Of a stretch of 64,000 nt of DNA, positions 39,367 to 48,136 are shown piece after piece (the stretch's first letter is position 1; the number at the start of each line of letters is the position of its first letter). The position numbers and the translations under genes were made by a program. The DNA is taken from the NCBI RefSeq assembly GCF_015704865.1, contig NZ_JADQTO010000003.1, positions 1-64,000 of the forward strand. Reading direction: 5' to 3'. The notes below the pieces were generated by a model. It did not search any database. It was not told where the DNA came from and worked only from the letters and a program-made list of their open reading frames with translations. The DNA comes from Actinoplanes aureus (GTDB taxonomy: Bacteria > Actinomycetota > Actinomycetes > Mycobacteriales > Micromonosporaceae).

Positions 39367-41616
39367 ATGAAGTTCACCGACGGCTATTGGCGCAAGCGTG
39401 ACGGTCTCACTGTGCTTCACCCCGCGCACTTTCAGGACAGCGTCCCGGCGCCGGACTCGCTGACCGTCTACGCCGCCACCCGGCCGGTCCGCCATCGCGG
39501 TGACACGCTGAACGCCCCGCTCATGACGATCACCTGCTCGGCCCCGGCGCCGGACGTCATCCGGGTCACCATCGAGCACTTCCAGGGCCTGGAGCCGCGC
39601 CTGCCCGTCTTCGCCATCGCGGAGTCCCCGGCCGACGTCGTCGTGGACGACACGTCGATCACCTCCGGTGCGCTGACCGCGCGGTTCAACCCGGGGGAGA
39701 ACTGGGCGCTGGACTTCCTCGCCGAGGGCCGCCGGATCACCGGCAGCGGGTGGAAGGGCATGGGCATCGTCGACACCGACGACGGCGAGTCCTACGTGCA
39801 CGAGCAGCTCGACCTCGGTGTCGGCGAGACGGTCTACGGGCTCGGCGAGCGGTTCGGGCCGTTCGTCAAGAACGGCCAGAGCATCGACATCTGGAACGAG
39901 GACGGCGGCACCAGCAGCGAGCAGGCGTACAAGAACGTCCCGTTCTACTTCACCAACGCCGGGTACGGCGTACTCGTCGACCACCCCGGCAAGGTGTCCT
40001 TCGAGGTCGCCTCGGAGATGGTGTCGCGTACCCAGTTCAGCGTCGCCGGCCAGTCACTGTCCTACCTGGTCGTCTACGGCCCCACCCCGGCCGACGTGAT
40101 CCGTAAGTACACCGCGCTGACCGGTCGCCCCGCGCTGCCGCCGGCCTGGTCGTTCGGACTCTGGCTGACCACCTCGTTCACCACCTCCTACGACGAGGAG
40201 ACGGTGAACAAGTTCGTCGGCGGGTTCGCCGACCGGGACCTGCCGCTCAGCGTCTTCCACTTCGACACGTTCTGGATGCGCGAGTTCTCCTGGTGCGACT
40301 TCGAGTGGGACTCGCGGGTCTTCCCGGACCCGCCGGGCATGCTCAAGCGCCTCGCCGACCGGGGACTGCGGACCTGCCTGTGGATCAACCCGTACATCGC
40401 GCAGCGCTCCGCGCTGTTCGCCGAGGGCAAGGCCAAGGGCTACCTGGTGCGCCGGCCCAACGGCGACGTCTTCCAGTGGGACCTCTGGCAGGCCGGGATG
40501 GGCCTGGTCGACTTCACCAACCCGGACGCCCGCGAGTGGTACGCCGCCAAGCTGCGCGGCCTGGTCGAGATGGGTGTCGACGCGTTCAAGTCGGACTTCG
40601 GCGAGCGGGTACCGACCGACGTGGTGTGGCACGACGGGTCCGACCCGGAGCGGATGCACAACTACTACACGCAGATCTACAACCAGGTCGTCTTCGACGT
40701 GCTGCGGGAGTCCAAGGGCGAGGGGGAGGCCGTACTGTTCGCCCGCTCGGCCACGGTCGGCGGGCAGCAGTTCCCGGTGCACTGGGGCGGCGACAACTCC
40801 AGCAACTTCGAGTCGATGGCGGAGAGTCTGCGCGGCGGGCTGTCGCTGATGTCGTCCGGCTTCGGTTTCTGGAGTCACGACATCGGCGGCTTCGAAGGTC
40901 TGCCGGACCCGGCCGTGTTCAAGCGGTGGGTGGCGTTCGGGCTGCTCAGCTCGCACAGCCGGCTGCACGGCAGCACCTCCTACCGGGTGCCGTGGGACTT
41001 CGACGAGGAGGCGGTGGACGTACTGCGCGCCTTCACCCACCTCAAGTACCGGCTGATGCCGTACCTGTTCGGCGTCGCCCGGGAGGCGCACCTGGAAGGC
41101 CTGCCGGTGATGCGCCCGATGGCGTTCGCCTTCCCGGACGACCCGGCGGTGACCCACCTGGACCGGCAGTACCTGCTCGGCGGCGACCTGCTGGTCGCCC
41201 CGGTGTTCAGCGCCGGCGGCGACGTCTCCTACTACGTGCCGGCCGGCCGGTGGACCCACTACCTGACCGGGAGCGTCGTGGAGGGCCCGGGCTGGGTCCG
41301 TGAGACGCACAGCTTCGACAGCGTGCCGCTGCTGGTCCGGCCGGGTGCGGTCGTCCCGGTCGGTGCCCGCCAGGACCGGCCGGACTACGACTACCGCAAC
41401 GGCGTCACGCTGCGGCTGTTCGAGCCGGCCGAGGGGCGTACCGCGGTGGTCGTGCCGGGACCGGCGGGCGCGGACAGCGTCTTCACCGTGGTCCGGGAGG
41501 GTTCCGAGATCCGCATCGGCCGCGCCGGGGACGCGCTGCCGTGGCGGGTCCAGTTCGGCGACGACGTCACCGACATGGCCGCTGACCAGGACAGCTGCAC
41601 CCTGACGCTCCGGTAA
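39367..41616 (+). CDS. GH31 alpha-xylosidase (YicI-like), cytoplasmic
   Basis: A 749-residue GH31 enzyme without a signal peptide. It matches the YicI alpha-xylosidase type: VYGLGERFGPFVKNGQSIDIW, FHFDTFWMREFSWCDFEWD, the nucleophile segment DAFKSDFGERVPTDV with catalytic Asp, the acid-base region FARSATVGGQQFPVHWGGD, and GFWSHDIGGFEG. Such enzymes release alpha-1,6-linked xylose, for example from isoprimeverose. Being inside the importer operon, it should act on imported xyloglucan oligosaccharides. The ATG follows AAAGGATCTTC. Confidence 0.95.
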   Translation: MKFTDGYWRKRDGLTVLHPAHFQDSVPAPDSLTVYAATRPVRHRGDTLNAPLMTITCSAPAPDVIRVTIEHFQGLEPRLPVFAIAESPADVVVDDTSITSGALTARFNPGENWALDFLAEGRRITGSGWKGMGIVDTDDGESYVHEQLDLGVGETVYGLGERFGPFVKNGQSIDIWNEDGGTSSEQAYKNVPFYFTNAGYGVLVDHPGKVSFEVASEMVSRTQFSVAGQSLSYLVVYGPTPADVIRKYTALTGRPALPPAWSFGLWLTTSFTTSYDEETVNKFVGGFADRDLPLSVFHFDTFWMREFSWCDFEWDSRVFPDPPGMLKRLADRGLRTCLWINPYIAQRSALFAEGKAKGYLVRRPNGDVFQWDLWQAGMGLVDFTNPDAREWYAAKLRGLVEMGVDAFKSDFGERVPTDVVWHDGSDPERMHNYYTQIYNQVVFDVLRESKGEGEAVLFARSATVGGQQFPVHWGGDNSSNFESMAESLRGGLSLMSSGFGFWSHDIGGFEGLPDPAVFKRWVAFGLLSSHSRLHGSTSYRVPWDFDEEAVDVLRAFTHLKYRLMPYLFGVAREAHLEGLPVMRPMAFAFPDDPAVTHLDRQYLLGGDLLVAPVFSAGGDVSYYVPAGRWTHYLTGSVVEGPGWVRETHSFDSVPLLVRPGAVVPVGARQDRPDYDYRNGVTLRLFEPAEGRTAVVVPGPAGADSVFTVVREGSEIRIGRAGDALPWRVQFGDDVTDMAADQDSCTLTLR

Positions 41617-41665
41617 CAACGGCGGGTCACCCGACGGAAGGGTCTTTCCGCGGCGTTGCCCGTCA

Positions 41666-41708
41666 CCCGTTCTGCCCGGGCGCATAGTGAGCGTCCGGGC
41701 AGAACGGG
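41666..41708. terminator. 14-bp stem-loop between the GH31 and lipoprotein genes
   Basis: CCCGTTCTGCCCGG (41666-41679) and its exact inverse (41695-41708) with a 15-base centre lie 49 bases after the GH31 stop and just before the next gene. It may terminate the importer operon; as it overlaps the promoter region of the next gene, an operator role is possible. Confidence 0.65.
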
Positions 41709-41722
41709 GGAGTGAGCAGCGG

Positions 41723-42766
41723 ATGCGGTGTGGCAACAGGGGCGTAGGGCTACGCCTGATCGGGGCGGGCCTGGTCGCGGCCCTCGGCTTGAGTGGATGC
41801 AGCGGTTCCGACGGGCTGGAGCCGGCGGATGAGCTGACGGCTTCCTGTCCGGCCCGGCATCCGCTGGCCGCACCGCCGTCGGTGCCACCGACCCCGTGTC
41901 CCTCGGCGTCAGTGGAACCGGACGCTTCGCTGGCGGCCGGCCGGCCGGCACTGGACCACGCTGTCGCGCTCGTTGATGCCGGCTGGACGGCTGCGGCCGC
42001 TGGTCAGTCACCTGTCACCGCTCGCGCCGCGGCGGCCGTGGCCGTGCCGAAGCCGGCGAGCACGCGTTCGCGACGCCCGCCGCCGGGCTGGATCTGGTGG
42101 CTCCTCGACAATTTCCCGAGCGACGATTGCACGTCGGTCCCGGCGGGTGCCACCGGCCTGCTGATCGAGGCGGAACGGCTCGAAACCCTGCGTTTGTGCG
42201 TCAAGGGCTACGCCGCGAGCAAGGCTCCTCATCTCCTGATCAGCGCGCCGGACGGCGATCGCATCGAGCCCGCTGCCGTCGCCGACGGGGCCGTGTGGAG
42301 CTGGGAGGTCCAGCCGGGGGCCGAAGGCGACGAGTTGACCGAGGTCGGCACCTACCGGTTCACCATCACGGGGAAGCCGCGGAAGCGCGGCGCGCGGACC
42401 CTGATGACATCCGGCCGCATCGTGGTGACGCGCAGCACCGCACCACGTGCGGCCCTCGCCGACGACGGCGGCGCGGGGGAGCGTGCGCTGCGGCCCGGCC
42501 AGAGCGTGCGTGTCCGCCTGGCCGGCTACCGCCCCGGCCAGGCGGTGCGTGCCGCCGTATACCGGGAGCCGCCCCACAGCAGCCGGTATCGCTTCCTGGC
42601 GGAACTGCCGGACACCGTGGTGGACAGCTCCGGAGAGGGGATGCTTCGGTGGGTGGTGCCGGCGAACGCCGTGTCCGGGCGCCACGCGATCTGGATCGCG
42701 TCGGGGCCGGAGTCGTGGGACGGCTGCGACTGGGCGCAGTGCGAGAGTTTCCGGGTCGGCGGCTGA
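41723..42766 (+). CDS. lipoprotein of unknown function
   Basis: A 347-residue predicted lipoprotein: a 25-residue signal with lipobox LSGC, a Pro/Ala-rich low-complexity stretch (about 45-115), then a folded part from about 120 with GWIWWLLDNFPSDDCTSVPAG and five or so beta-rich segments, including a second region (RALRPGQSVRVRLAGYRPGQ) that resembles an Ig-like or immunoglobulin-type repeat. It ends with a Cys pair (DGCDWAQC). No family recognised. It is probably exposed on the cell surface. The ATG follows GGGGGAG at some distance. The next membrane gene starts 17 bases after its stop. Confidence 0.7.
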   Translation: MRCGNRGVGLRLIGAGLVAALGLSGCSGSDGLEPADELTASCPARHPLAAPPSVPPTPCPSASVEPDASLAAGRPALDHAVALVDAGWTAAAAGQSPVTARAAAAVAVPKPASTRSRRPPPGWIWWLLDNFPSDDCTSVPAGATGLLIEAERLETLRLCVKGYAASKAPHLLISAPDGDRIEPAAVADGAVWSWEVQPGAEGDELTEVGTYRFTITGKPRKRGARTLMTSGRIVVTRSTAPRAALADDGGAGERALRPGQSVRVRLAGYRPGQAVRAAVYREPPHSSRYRFLAELPDTVVDSSGEGMLRWVVPANAVSGRHAIWIASGPESWDGCDWAQCESFRVGG

Positions 42767-42783
42767 GGCCGGACCGGCGGCCG

Positions 42784-43461
42784 GTGCGGACCCCGGCCGG
42801 CGGCGGCACCGCGCTTCTGGACTGGACGGTGCGCTACGCGGTGCCCCTGCTCAGCGCCGTCGGACTGGCGCTCTACGGGGTGCTGCGGCTGGCGTACGTC
42901 CTGTTCTATTCGCAGCTGCGGGCCACCCCGCAGGAGATCGGCTACGGCTACGCCGAGATCCTCTCCAGCCAGCTGGTCGGGACGATCGAGCTGGTGCTGG
43001 TGGTGACGCTCGTCTTCCTGGTGGTCGGTCTCGCCGGGCGCGGGCTGCGCCGGCTCGGCGCGTCAGTGACCGGCCGGCGGGCGCGCCGGACGCCGGTGCG
43101 GCGACTTGTGCTGCGCTGCGCGCTGGCCGGGCTCGCCGCTGTGCTGGTCCTGCTGCCGATCATGGCCTGGCTGGCCGGCACCGAGGCGCGCAACGGTCGC
43201 ACGATCCGCAATCTGCATCTCGCGCGTACCGTGCGTATCCCGGTGCTGGCGGTGCAGGCGGTGCCGGCGGCCCTGGCATGGAGCGTGATGACCCCGCAAG
43301 GGCTGCAGAACCTGATGGACCGCAGGTGCCTGCTCTATCTCGGGCAGGCCGCCGGCACGACGGTCTTCTACGACGTGCAGAGCCGGGAGAGCCTGCGCGT
43401 GCCGTCCGCGCAGGTCATCGTCTCGTTGCTGAACACCGACGGCGTGCCGCACGGCTGCTGA
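42784..43461 (+). CDS. membrane protein of unknown function
   Basis: A 225-residue protein with TM helices at about 15-42, 60-82 and 105-128, a possible fourth near 150-168, and an external C-terminal part of about 55 residues that includes two Cys and ends VPHGC. The GTG at 42784 is chosen because it follows the lipoprotein stop; a GTG at 42739 would overlap the lipoprotein gene. Ribosome sites are weak for both. Co-transcription with the lipoprotein suggests a two-part surface complex. No family recognised. Confidence 0.65.
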   Translation: MRTPAGGGTALLDWTVRYAVPLLSAVGLALYGVLRLAYVLFYSQLRATPQEIGYGYAEILSSQLVGTIELVLVVTLVFLVVGLAGRGLRRLGASVTGRRARRTPVRRLVLRCALAGLAAVLVLLPIMAWLAGTEARNGRTIRNLHLARTVRIPVLAVQAVPAALAWSVMTPQGLQNLMDRRCLLYLGQAAGTTVFYDVQSRESLRVPSAQVIVSLLNTDGVPHGC

Positions 43462-43477
43462 GCCCCTGTTCCGGCGC

Positions 43478-44752
43478 TCAGTTCGCCGGCCGCTGATAGA
43501 CGTCGGGGATGCCGTCGGCGTCGCTGTCGGCCTCCTCCGCCTCGCAGATCAGCCGGTAGTGCCGGTTGCGGATGCGCAGCAGCACCGTGGCCAGCATCGC
43601 CGCGATCAGGGAGCCGGCCAGCACGCCGATTTTCGTCTGATTGTCGAGCTCGCTGCCGGAGCCGAAGGCCAGCTCGCTGATCAGCAGTGACACGGTGAAT
43701 CCGATGCCGCCGAGCAGGCCCAGACCGAACACGTCCCACCAGCTCAGGCCCTCGGCGAGCCGGGCCCGGGTGAAGCGCTGCACCAGCCAGGCCGAGACGG
43801 TGATGCCGATCGGCTTGCCCAGCACCAGGCCCACCACCGCGGCCAGGGTGGCGGTGGCGCCCAGCCCGCCGCTGCCGCTGATCGTGACGCCGGCCGCGAA
43901 GAACGCGAAGATCGGCACCGCGAAGCCGGCCGAGATCGGCCGCCACCGGTGCTCCAGGCGCCCGGCCAGGTCGACGCGACCGCGTACCGGGACGGTGAAG
44001 GCGAGCAGCACGCCGGCCACGGTGGCGTGCACCCCGGACGCGTGCACCAGCGCCCAGGCCACGGCGGCCAGCGGCAGCAGCAGCCACCAGCGGCTGATCC
44101 CGCGCTGCACGAGCGCGCCGAAGACCGCGATCACCAGCAGGGCGCCCAGCAGCGGCAGCGGGTGCAGCCCGGAGGTGTAGAAGATCGCGATGATCATGAT
44201 GGCGAGGAGATCGTCGACCACCGCGAGGGTCAGCAGGAAGATCCGAAGCGCGCCCGGCAGATGGGTGCTGATCACACCGAGGACGGCCAGCGCGAACGCG
44301 ATGTCGGTGGCGGTCGGCACCGCCCAGCCGCGCAGCCCGCCGCCGTCCCCGGTCGCGGTGACCGCAACGTAGAACAATGCGGGGAAGATCATGCCGCCCA
44401 TCGCGGCGGTCACCGGCAGCGCCGCCCGCCGCAGGTCGCGCAGGTCACCGGCGACGAACTCGCGTTTCAGCTCCAGGCCGGCGACGAAGAAGAAGATCGC
44501 CAGCAGCCCATCGGCGGCCCACGCGGCCAGGGACAGGTCGAGGTGCAATCCGGCGGGGCCGGCCCGGACGGCCGACAGATCCTGGTAGGCGTCTTTCCAG
44601 GGGGAGTTCGCCCAGGTCAGGGCCAACACCGTGGCGCCGAGCAGGAGCAGGCCACCAACCGTCTCCGCGCGCAGGATCTCACCGATGCGGCGCGCCTCGG
44701 GCCAGCTGCCGAGCCCCAGCAGACGGAATGTGCCGTTCGGTGGCTGGGTCAC
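43478..44752 (-). CDS. nhaA: Na+/H+ antiporter NhaA
   Basis: A 424-residue antiporter with about 12 TM helices. The ion-binding Asp pair is in [17 protein letters not shown], and other family segments are [32 protein letters not shown] and [18 protein letters not shown]. It exchanges Na+ for H+ to control pH and sodium. The tail beyond the last helix ends in [12 protein letters not shown], a calcium-loop-like pattern. I chose the GTG at 44752 because GGGAGG lies 6 bases upstream; an ATG at 44773 has none. It diverges from phosphoketolase, whose DevR-like box lies in the shared spacer. Confidence 0.93.
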   Translation of the reverse strand: MTQPPNGTFRLLGLGSWPEARRIGEILRAETVGGLLLLGATVLALTWANSPWKDAYQDLSAVRAGPAGLHLDLSLAAWAADGLLAIFFFVAGLELKREFVAGDLRDLRRAALPVTAAMGGMIFPALFYVAVTATGDGGGLRGWAVPTATDIAFALAVLGVISTHLPGALRIFLLTLAVVDDLLAIMIIAIFYTSGLHPLPLLGALLVIAVFGALVQRGISRWWLLLPLAAVAWALVHASGVHATVAGVLLAFTVPVRGRVDLAGRLEHRWRPISAGFAVPIFAFFAAGVTISGSGGLGATATLAAVVGLVLGKPIGITVSAWLVQRFTRARLAEGLSWWDVFGLGLLGGIGFTVSLLISELAFGSGSELDNQTKIGVLAGSLIAAMLATVLLRIRNRHYRLICEAEEADSDADGIPDVYQRPAN

Positions 44753-44883
44753 GATGGTCCTCCCGGTGGGCATACCTGTCGTAGCGCCGACCAGGCTTCC
44801 CGGCACACCGTCGCCCACCTTACGTGACCTTCATTTTCCGGTCGACGTATGTGGTGACCCGGCGGGGGTAACGTCCCACGGGG

Positions 44884-44900
44884 AAGGGCCGAAAGACCCG
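44884..44900. promoter_or_regulatory. DevR-like box before phosphoketolase
   Basis: On the minus strand this reads CGGGTCTTTCGGCCCTT, one base different from the site before devR (52507-52523). It ends 62 bases before the GTG of the phosphoketolase gene. See the shared-box finding. Confidence 0.65.
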
Positions 44901-44962
44901 TGCTCCTGATGACCGCCGCCGATACGTTCAACCTCGACTAACTCCGGCGAGAGGAACTGATC

Positions 44963-47389
44963 GTGACCGCCGTTTCGGACAATCGCCCCCAGCTCGACCA
45001 CGAAGAACTCGTCCGGAAGCTATCGGCTCCGGACGATGCCGAGGTCGCCGGCCTGGACGCGTGGTGGCGGGCGAACAACTACCTGACCGTCGGCCAGATC
45101 TACCTGCAGGGCAACCCGCTGCTGCGCGAGCCGCTCACCCCGGAGCACATCAAGCCGCGCCTGCTGGGGCACTGGGGCACCAGCCCCGGCCTCTCCTTCG
45201 TCTACGCCCACGTCTCCCGTCTGATCAGGACGACCGGGCAGCAGGCCATCTACCTGGCCGGACCCGGGCACGGCGGCCCGGCGCTGGTGGCCGCCGGCTA
45301 CCTGGAGGGCACCTACTCCGAGGTCTACCCGGAGGTGAGCCGCGACGAGGGCGGCATGCTCCGCCTGTTCCGCCAGTTCTCCAGCCCGGGCGGCATCCCC
45401 AGCCACGTCTCGGTGACTACGCCCGGTTCCATCCACGAGGGCGGCGAACTCGGCTACGTGCTGGTGCACGCCTTCGGCGCGGTGATGGACAACCCGGACC
45501 TGCTCGCCATCGCGGTGGTCGGTGACGGCGAGGCCGAGACCGGGCCCCTCGAGGGCTCCTGGAAGGGCGTCTCGTTCATCAACCCCGAGCACGACGGCGC
45601 GGTCCTGCCGATCCTGCACCTCAACGGTGCGAAGATCGCCGGGCCGACCGTGCTGGCCCGCAAGGACCCGGCCGAGGTGCGCAAGCTGCTCGAGGGCCAC
45701 GGCTACGACGTCATCGAGGTCGAGGGCGACGACCTGCCCGGCATGCACCACCGCTTCGCGGCGGTGCTGGCCGAGGCGTGGGGCAAGATCCGGGCGATCC
45801 AGAACGCCGCGCGCGGCGGCGACTGGGACGGCACGCGCCCGCACTGGCCGCTGATCGTCATGCGTACGCCCAAGGGCTGGACCGGTCCCGACAAGATCGA
45901 CGGCATCACCGTGACCGGCACCTGGCGGTCACACCAGGTGCCCCTCTCCGGGGTCCGCGACAACGAGGACCACCTGCGTGAGCTGGAGAAGTGGCTGCGC
46001 TCGTACCGGCCGGACGAGCTCTTCGACGCCACCGGCGCCCCGATCGAGCAGATCCGCGCCGAGGCGCCCGCCGGCGACCTGCGGATGAGTGCCTCCCCGC
46101 ACGCCAACGGCGGCCTGCTCACCCGCGATCTCGACATGCCCGACTTCCGGGACTACGCCGTCGAGGTGAAGCGGCCCGCGGAGGGCCGCGCGGAGTCGAC
46201 CCGCAAACTCGGTGAGCTGATGCGCGACATCTACACCCGTAACCCGGAGCGGTTCCGGCTGTTCTGCCCGGACGAGACCAACAGCAACCGGCTCGGTGCG
46301 GTTTTCGAGGTCTCCGACCGCGGCTTCATGGAGCGGACCACCGGCGACGACGTGAAGATCAGCCGGGACGGCCGGGTCATGGAGGTGCTCTCCGAGCACA
46401 ACTGCCACGGCTGGCTGGAGGGCTACAACCTGACCGGCCGGCACGGCATGTTCGCCACGTACGAGGCGTTCGCCATGGTCAGCGCCTCGCAGACGGTCCA
46501 GCACGGCAAGTGGCTGCAGGAGGCGAAGGACCTGCCCTGGCGTGCCAAGGTGCCGAGCCTGAACGTCCTGCTCACCTCGACCGCGTGGCGCAACGACCAC
46601 AACGGCTTCTCGCACCAGGGGCCCGGCCTGATCCAGGTGGTGCTCACCCAGCGCGGCGACGTGGCCCGGGTCTACCTGCCGCCGGACGCGAACACCCTGC
46701 TCTCGGTGGCGGACCACTGCTTCCGGTCGAGGTCGTACATCAACCTGATCGTCATCGACAAGCAGCCGCAGTTGCAGTGGCTCGACATGGACCAGGCGAT
46801 CGAGCACACCGCGAACGGCGCCGGCATCTGGGAGTGGGCCGGCACCGACGACGGCGGCTCGGACCCGGACATCGTCCTGGCCTGCGCCGGTGACGTGGTG
46901 ACCATGGAGACCGTCGCGGCCGCGCAGATCCTGATGCGCAAGCTGCCGAAGATGAAGGTCCGCGTGGTCAACGTGGTCAACCTGATGACCCTGCCCCGGC
47001 CGAAGGACCACCCGCACGGCATGAGCGAGACCAGGTTCCGCGAGCTGTTCACCGACAACGTGGACGTGGTGTTCGCCTTCCACGGCTACCCGGGCGCCAT
47101 CCACCAGCTGGTGCACGGCCGGCCGGACGCCGACCGGTTCCGGGTGCGCGGTTTCATCGAGCAGGGCACCACCACCACGCCGTTCGACATGACGGTGCGC
47201 AACCGGGCGTCGCGCTACCACCTGGTGATGGACGCGATCAACAACGCCAAGCGGCTGCCCAGCGGCGCGAGCGAGCTGAAGGCCTGGTGCCAGGCGAAGC
47301 TGGAGAAGCACGAGCGGTACGTCGTCGAGCACCTCGAGGACATGCCGGAGGTGCGGGACTGGTCGCTCGGCGACTGGGCGGAGAACTGA
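44963..47389 (+). CDS. xfp: xylulose-5-P/fructose-6-P phosphoketolase
   Basis: An 808-residue thiamine-diphosphate enzyme that splits xylulose-5-phosphate (or fructose-6-phosphate) with phosphate into acetyl phosphate and glyceraldehyde-3-phosphate (or erythrose-4-phosphate). Visible are YLAGPGHGGPALVAAGYLEG, the ThDP-binding region VGDGEAETGPLEGSWKG, HLNGAKIAGPTVLAR, the pyrimidine-domain TSTAWRNDHNGFSHQGPG and the C-terminal HGYPGAIHQLVHGR. Length is normal. The GTG at 44963 follows GAGAGGA. The DevR-like box suggests use when oxygen is low, giving ATP through acetyl phosphate; no acetate kinase gene is adjacent. Confidence 0.96.
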   Translation: MTAVSDNRPQLDHEELVRKLSAPDDAEVAGLDAWWRANNYLTVGQIYLQGNPLLREPLTPEHIKPRLLGHWGTSPGLSFVYAHVSRLIRTTGQQAIYLAGPGHGGPALVAAGYLEGTYSEVYPEVSRDEGGMLRLFRQFSSPGGIPSHVSVTTPGSIHEGGELGYVLVHAFGAVMDNPDLLAIAVVGDGEAETGPLEGSWKGVSFINPEHDGAVLPILHLNGAKIAGPTVLARKDPAEVRKLLEGHGYDVIEVEGDDLPGMHHRFAAVLAEAWGKIRAIQNAARGGDWDGTRPHWPLIVMRTPKGWTGPDKIDGITVTGTWRSHQVPLSGVRDNEDHLRELEKWLRSYRPDELFDATGAPIEQIRAEAPAGDLRMSASPHANGGLLTRDLDMPDFRDYAVEVKRPAEGRAESTRKLGELMRDIYTRNPERFRLFCPDETNSNRLGAVFEVSDRGFMERTTGDDVKISRDGRVMEVLSEHNCHGWLEGYNLTGRHGMFATYEAFAMVSASQTVQHGKWLQEAKDLPWRAKVPSLNVLLTSTAWRNDHNGFSHQGPGLIQVVLTQRGDVARVYLPPDANTLLSVADHCFRSRSYINLIVIDKQPQLQWLDMDQAIEHTANGAGIWEWAGTDDGGSDPDIVLACAGDVVTMETVAAAQILMRKLPKMKVRVVNVVNLMTLPRPKDHPHGMSETRFRELFTDNVDVVFAFHGYPGAIHQLVHGRPDADRFRVRGFIEQGTTTTPFDMTVRNRASRYHLVMDAINNAKRLPSGASELKAWCQAKLEKHERYVVEHLEDMPEVRDWSLGDWAEN

Positions 47390-47635
47390 CCGGAAGCGAG
47401 AGTGGCCGTGCGATATCCCACTGCCCGGTGCGCGCCGATGCGCGTTTTCCCGCAGGACCTCTCAGGTTCACGCGCGAATCCGCAGTTCGACAGGCACGAA
47501 TCGGTCAGCGGGACGAAATCATTTCTGACGAATCGCTGGCGATGACTTACTTCACCCTTTTAATCATCGGCGCGGGGGACGAAAGTGAGGGAAGTACACA
47601 CCCGTCGCTCGACGATGAGGAAGGGGAACCCCCAT

Positions 47636-48097
47636 ATGGCTGCCACGCTCAACCCTTGGCCGACGATCCGGCAGGGAGCGAAGAACGACACGGTGACCAC
47701 GCTGCAGTACCTGCTGCTGGCCCACGGTCACACGGTCACCGTGGACGGAATCTTCGGTGCCCAGACCGGTGCCGCGGTACGCGCCTATCAGCTGACCAAG
47801 AACCTCGTCGAGGACGGTGTCGTCGGCCCGGAGACGTGGCGTGCGCTCATCGTGGAGGTCCGGCCGGGGGCGCGGGGCAACGCCGTGCGGGGTGTGCAAC
47901 GCGAGTTCCAGCTGCGTGGCGACGTCGCCCCGCAGTCTGACGGTGTGTACGGGCCGGCCACCGAGGAGGCGGTCCGCGCCTTCCAGGCCGCGCTGCGCGC
48001 CGGTGGGGCCGAGCTGGACGCGGACGGCGTGGTCGGGCCGCGCACCTGGCAGGCGCTCGTCGGCGGGGTCCGCGCTCCGGTCAGCCAGGCCGCCTGA
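47636..48097 (+). CDS. peptidoglycan-binding protein, two PG_binding_1 domains
   Basis: A 153-residue protein built of two PG_binding_1 repeats (about 8-72: QGAKNDTVTTLQYLLLAHGH and DGIFGAQTGAAVRAYQ; about 78-145: PGARGNAVRGVQREFQLRGD and DGVYGPATEEAVRAFQ). No catalytic domain or signal peptide is seen, which is odd for a wall-binding protein; export by another route or a phage-like role is possible. The ATG at 47636 follows AAGGGG. The 246-base spacer upstream (47390-47635) is A/T-richer, probably holds its promoter, and has no open frame or riboswitch that I recognise. Confidence 0.85.
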   Translation: MAATLNPWPTIRQGAKNDTVTTLQYLLLAHGHTVTVDGIFGAQTGAAVRAYQLTKNLVEDGVVGPETWRALIVEVRPGARGNAVRGVQREFQLRGDVAPQSDGVYGPATEEAVRAFQAALRAGGAELDADGVVGPRTWQALVGGVRAPVSQAA

Positions 48098-48102
48098 CGT
48101 AG

Positions 48103-48131
48103 CGGGCGCTCCCGTCCAGCGGGAGCGCCCG
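48103..48131. terminator. bidirectional terminator between convergent genes
   Basis: An 11-bp perfect stem (48103-48113 with 48121-48131) lies between the stop of the peptidoglycan-binding gene and that of the ECF ATPase, serving both. Confidence 0.85.
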
Positions 48132-48136
48132 ATCGC

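Noticed and set aside
47390..47635. A c-di-AMP (ydaO) riboswitch before the peptidoglycan-binding gene
   Set aside because: Such leaders precede wall enzymes in actinobacteria, but I do not find the conserved ydaO core elements here.
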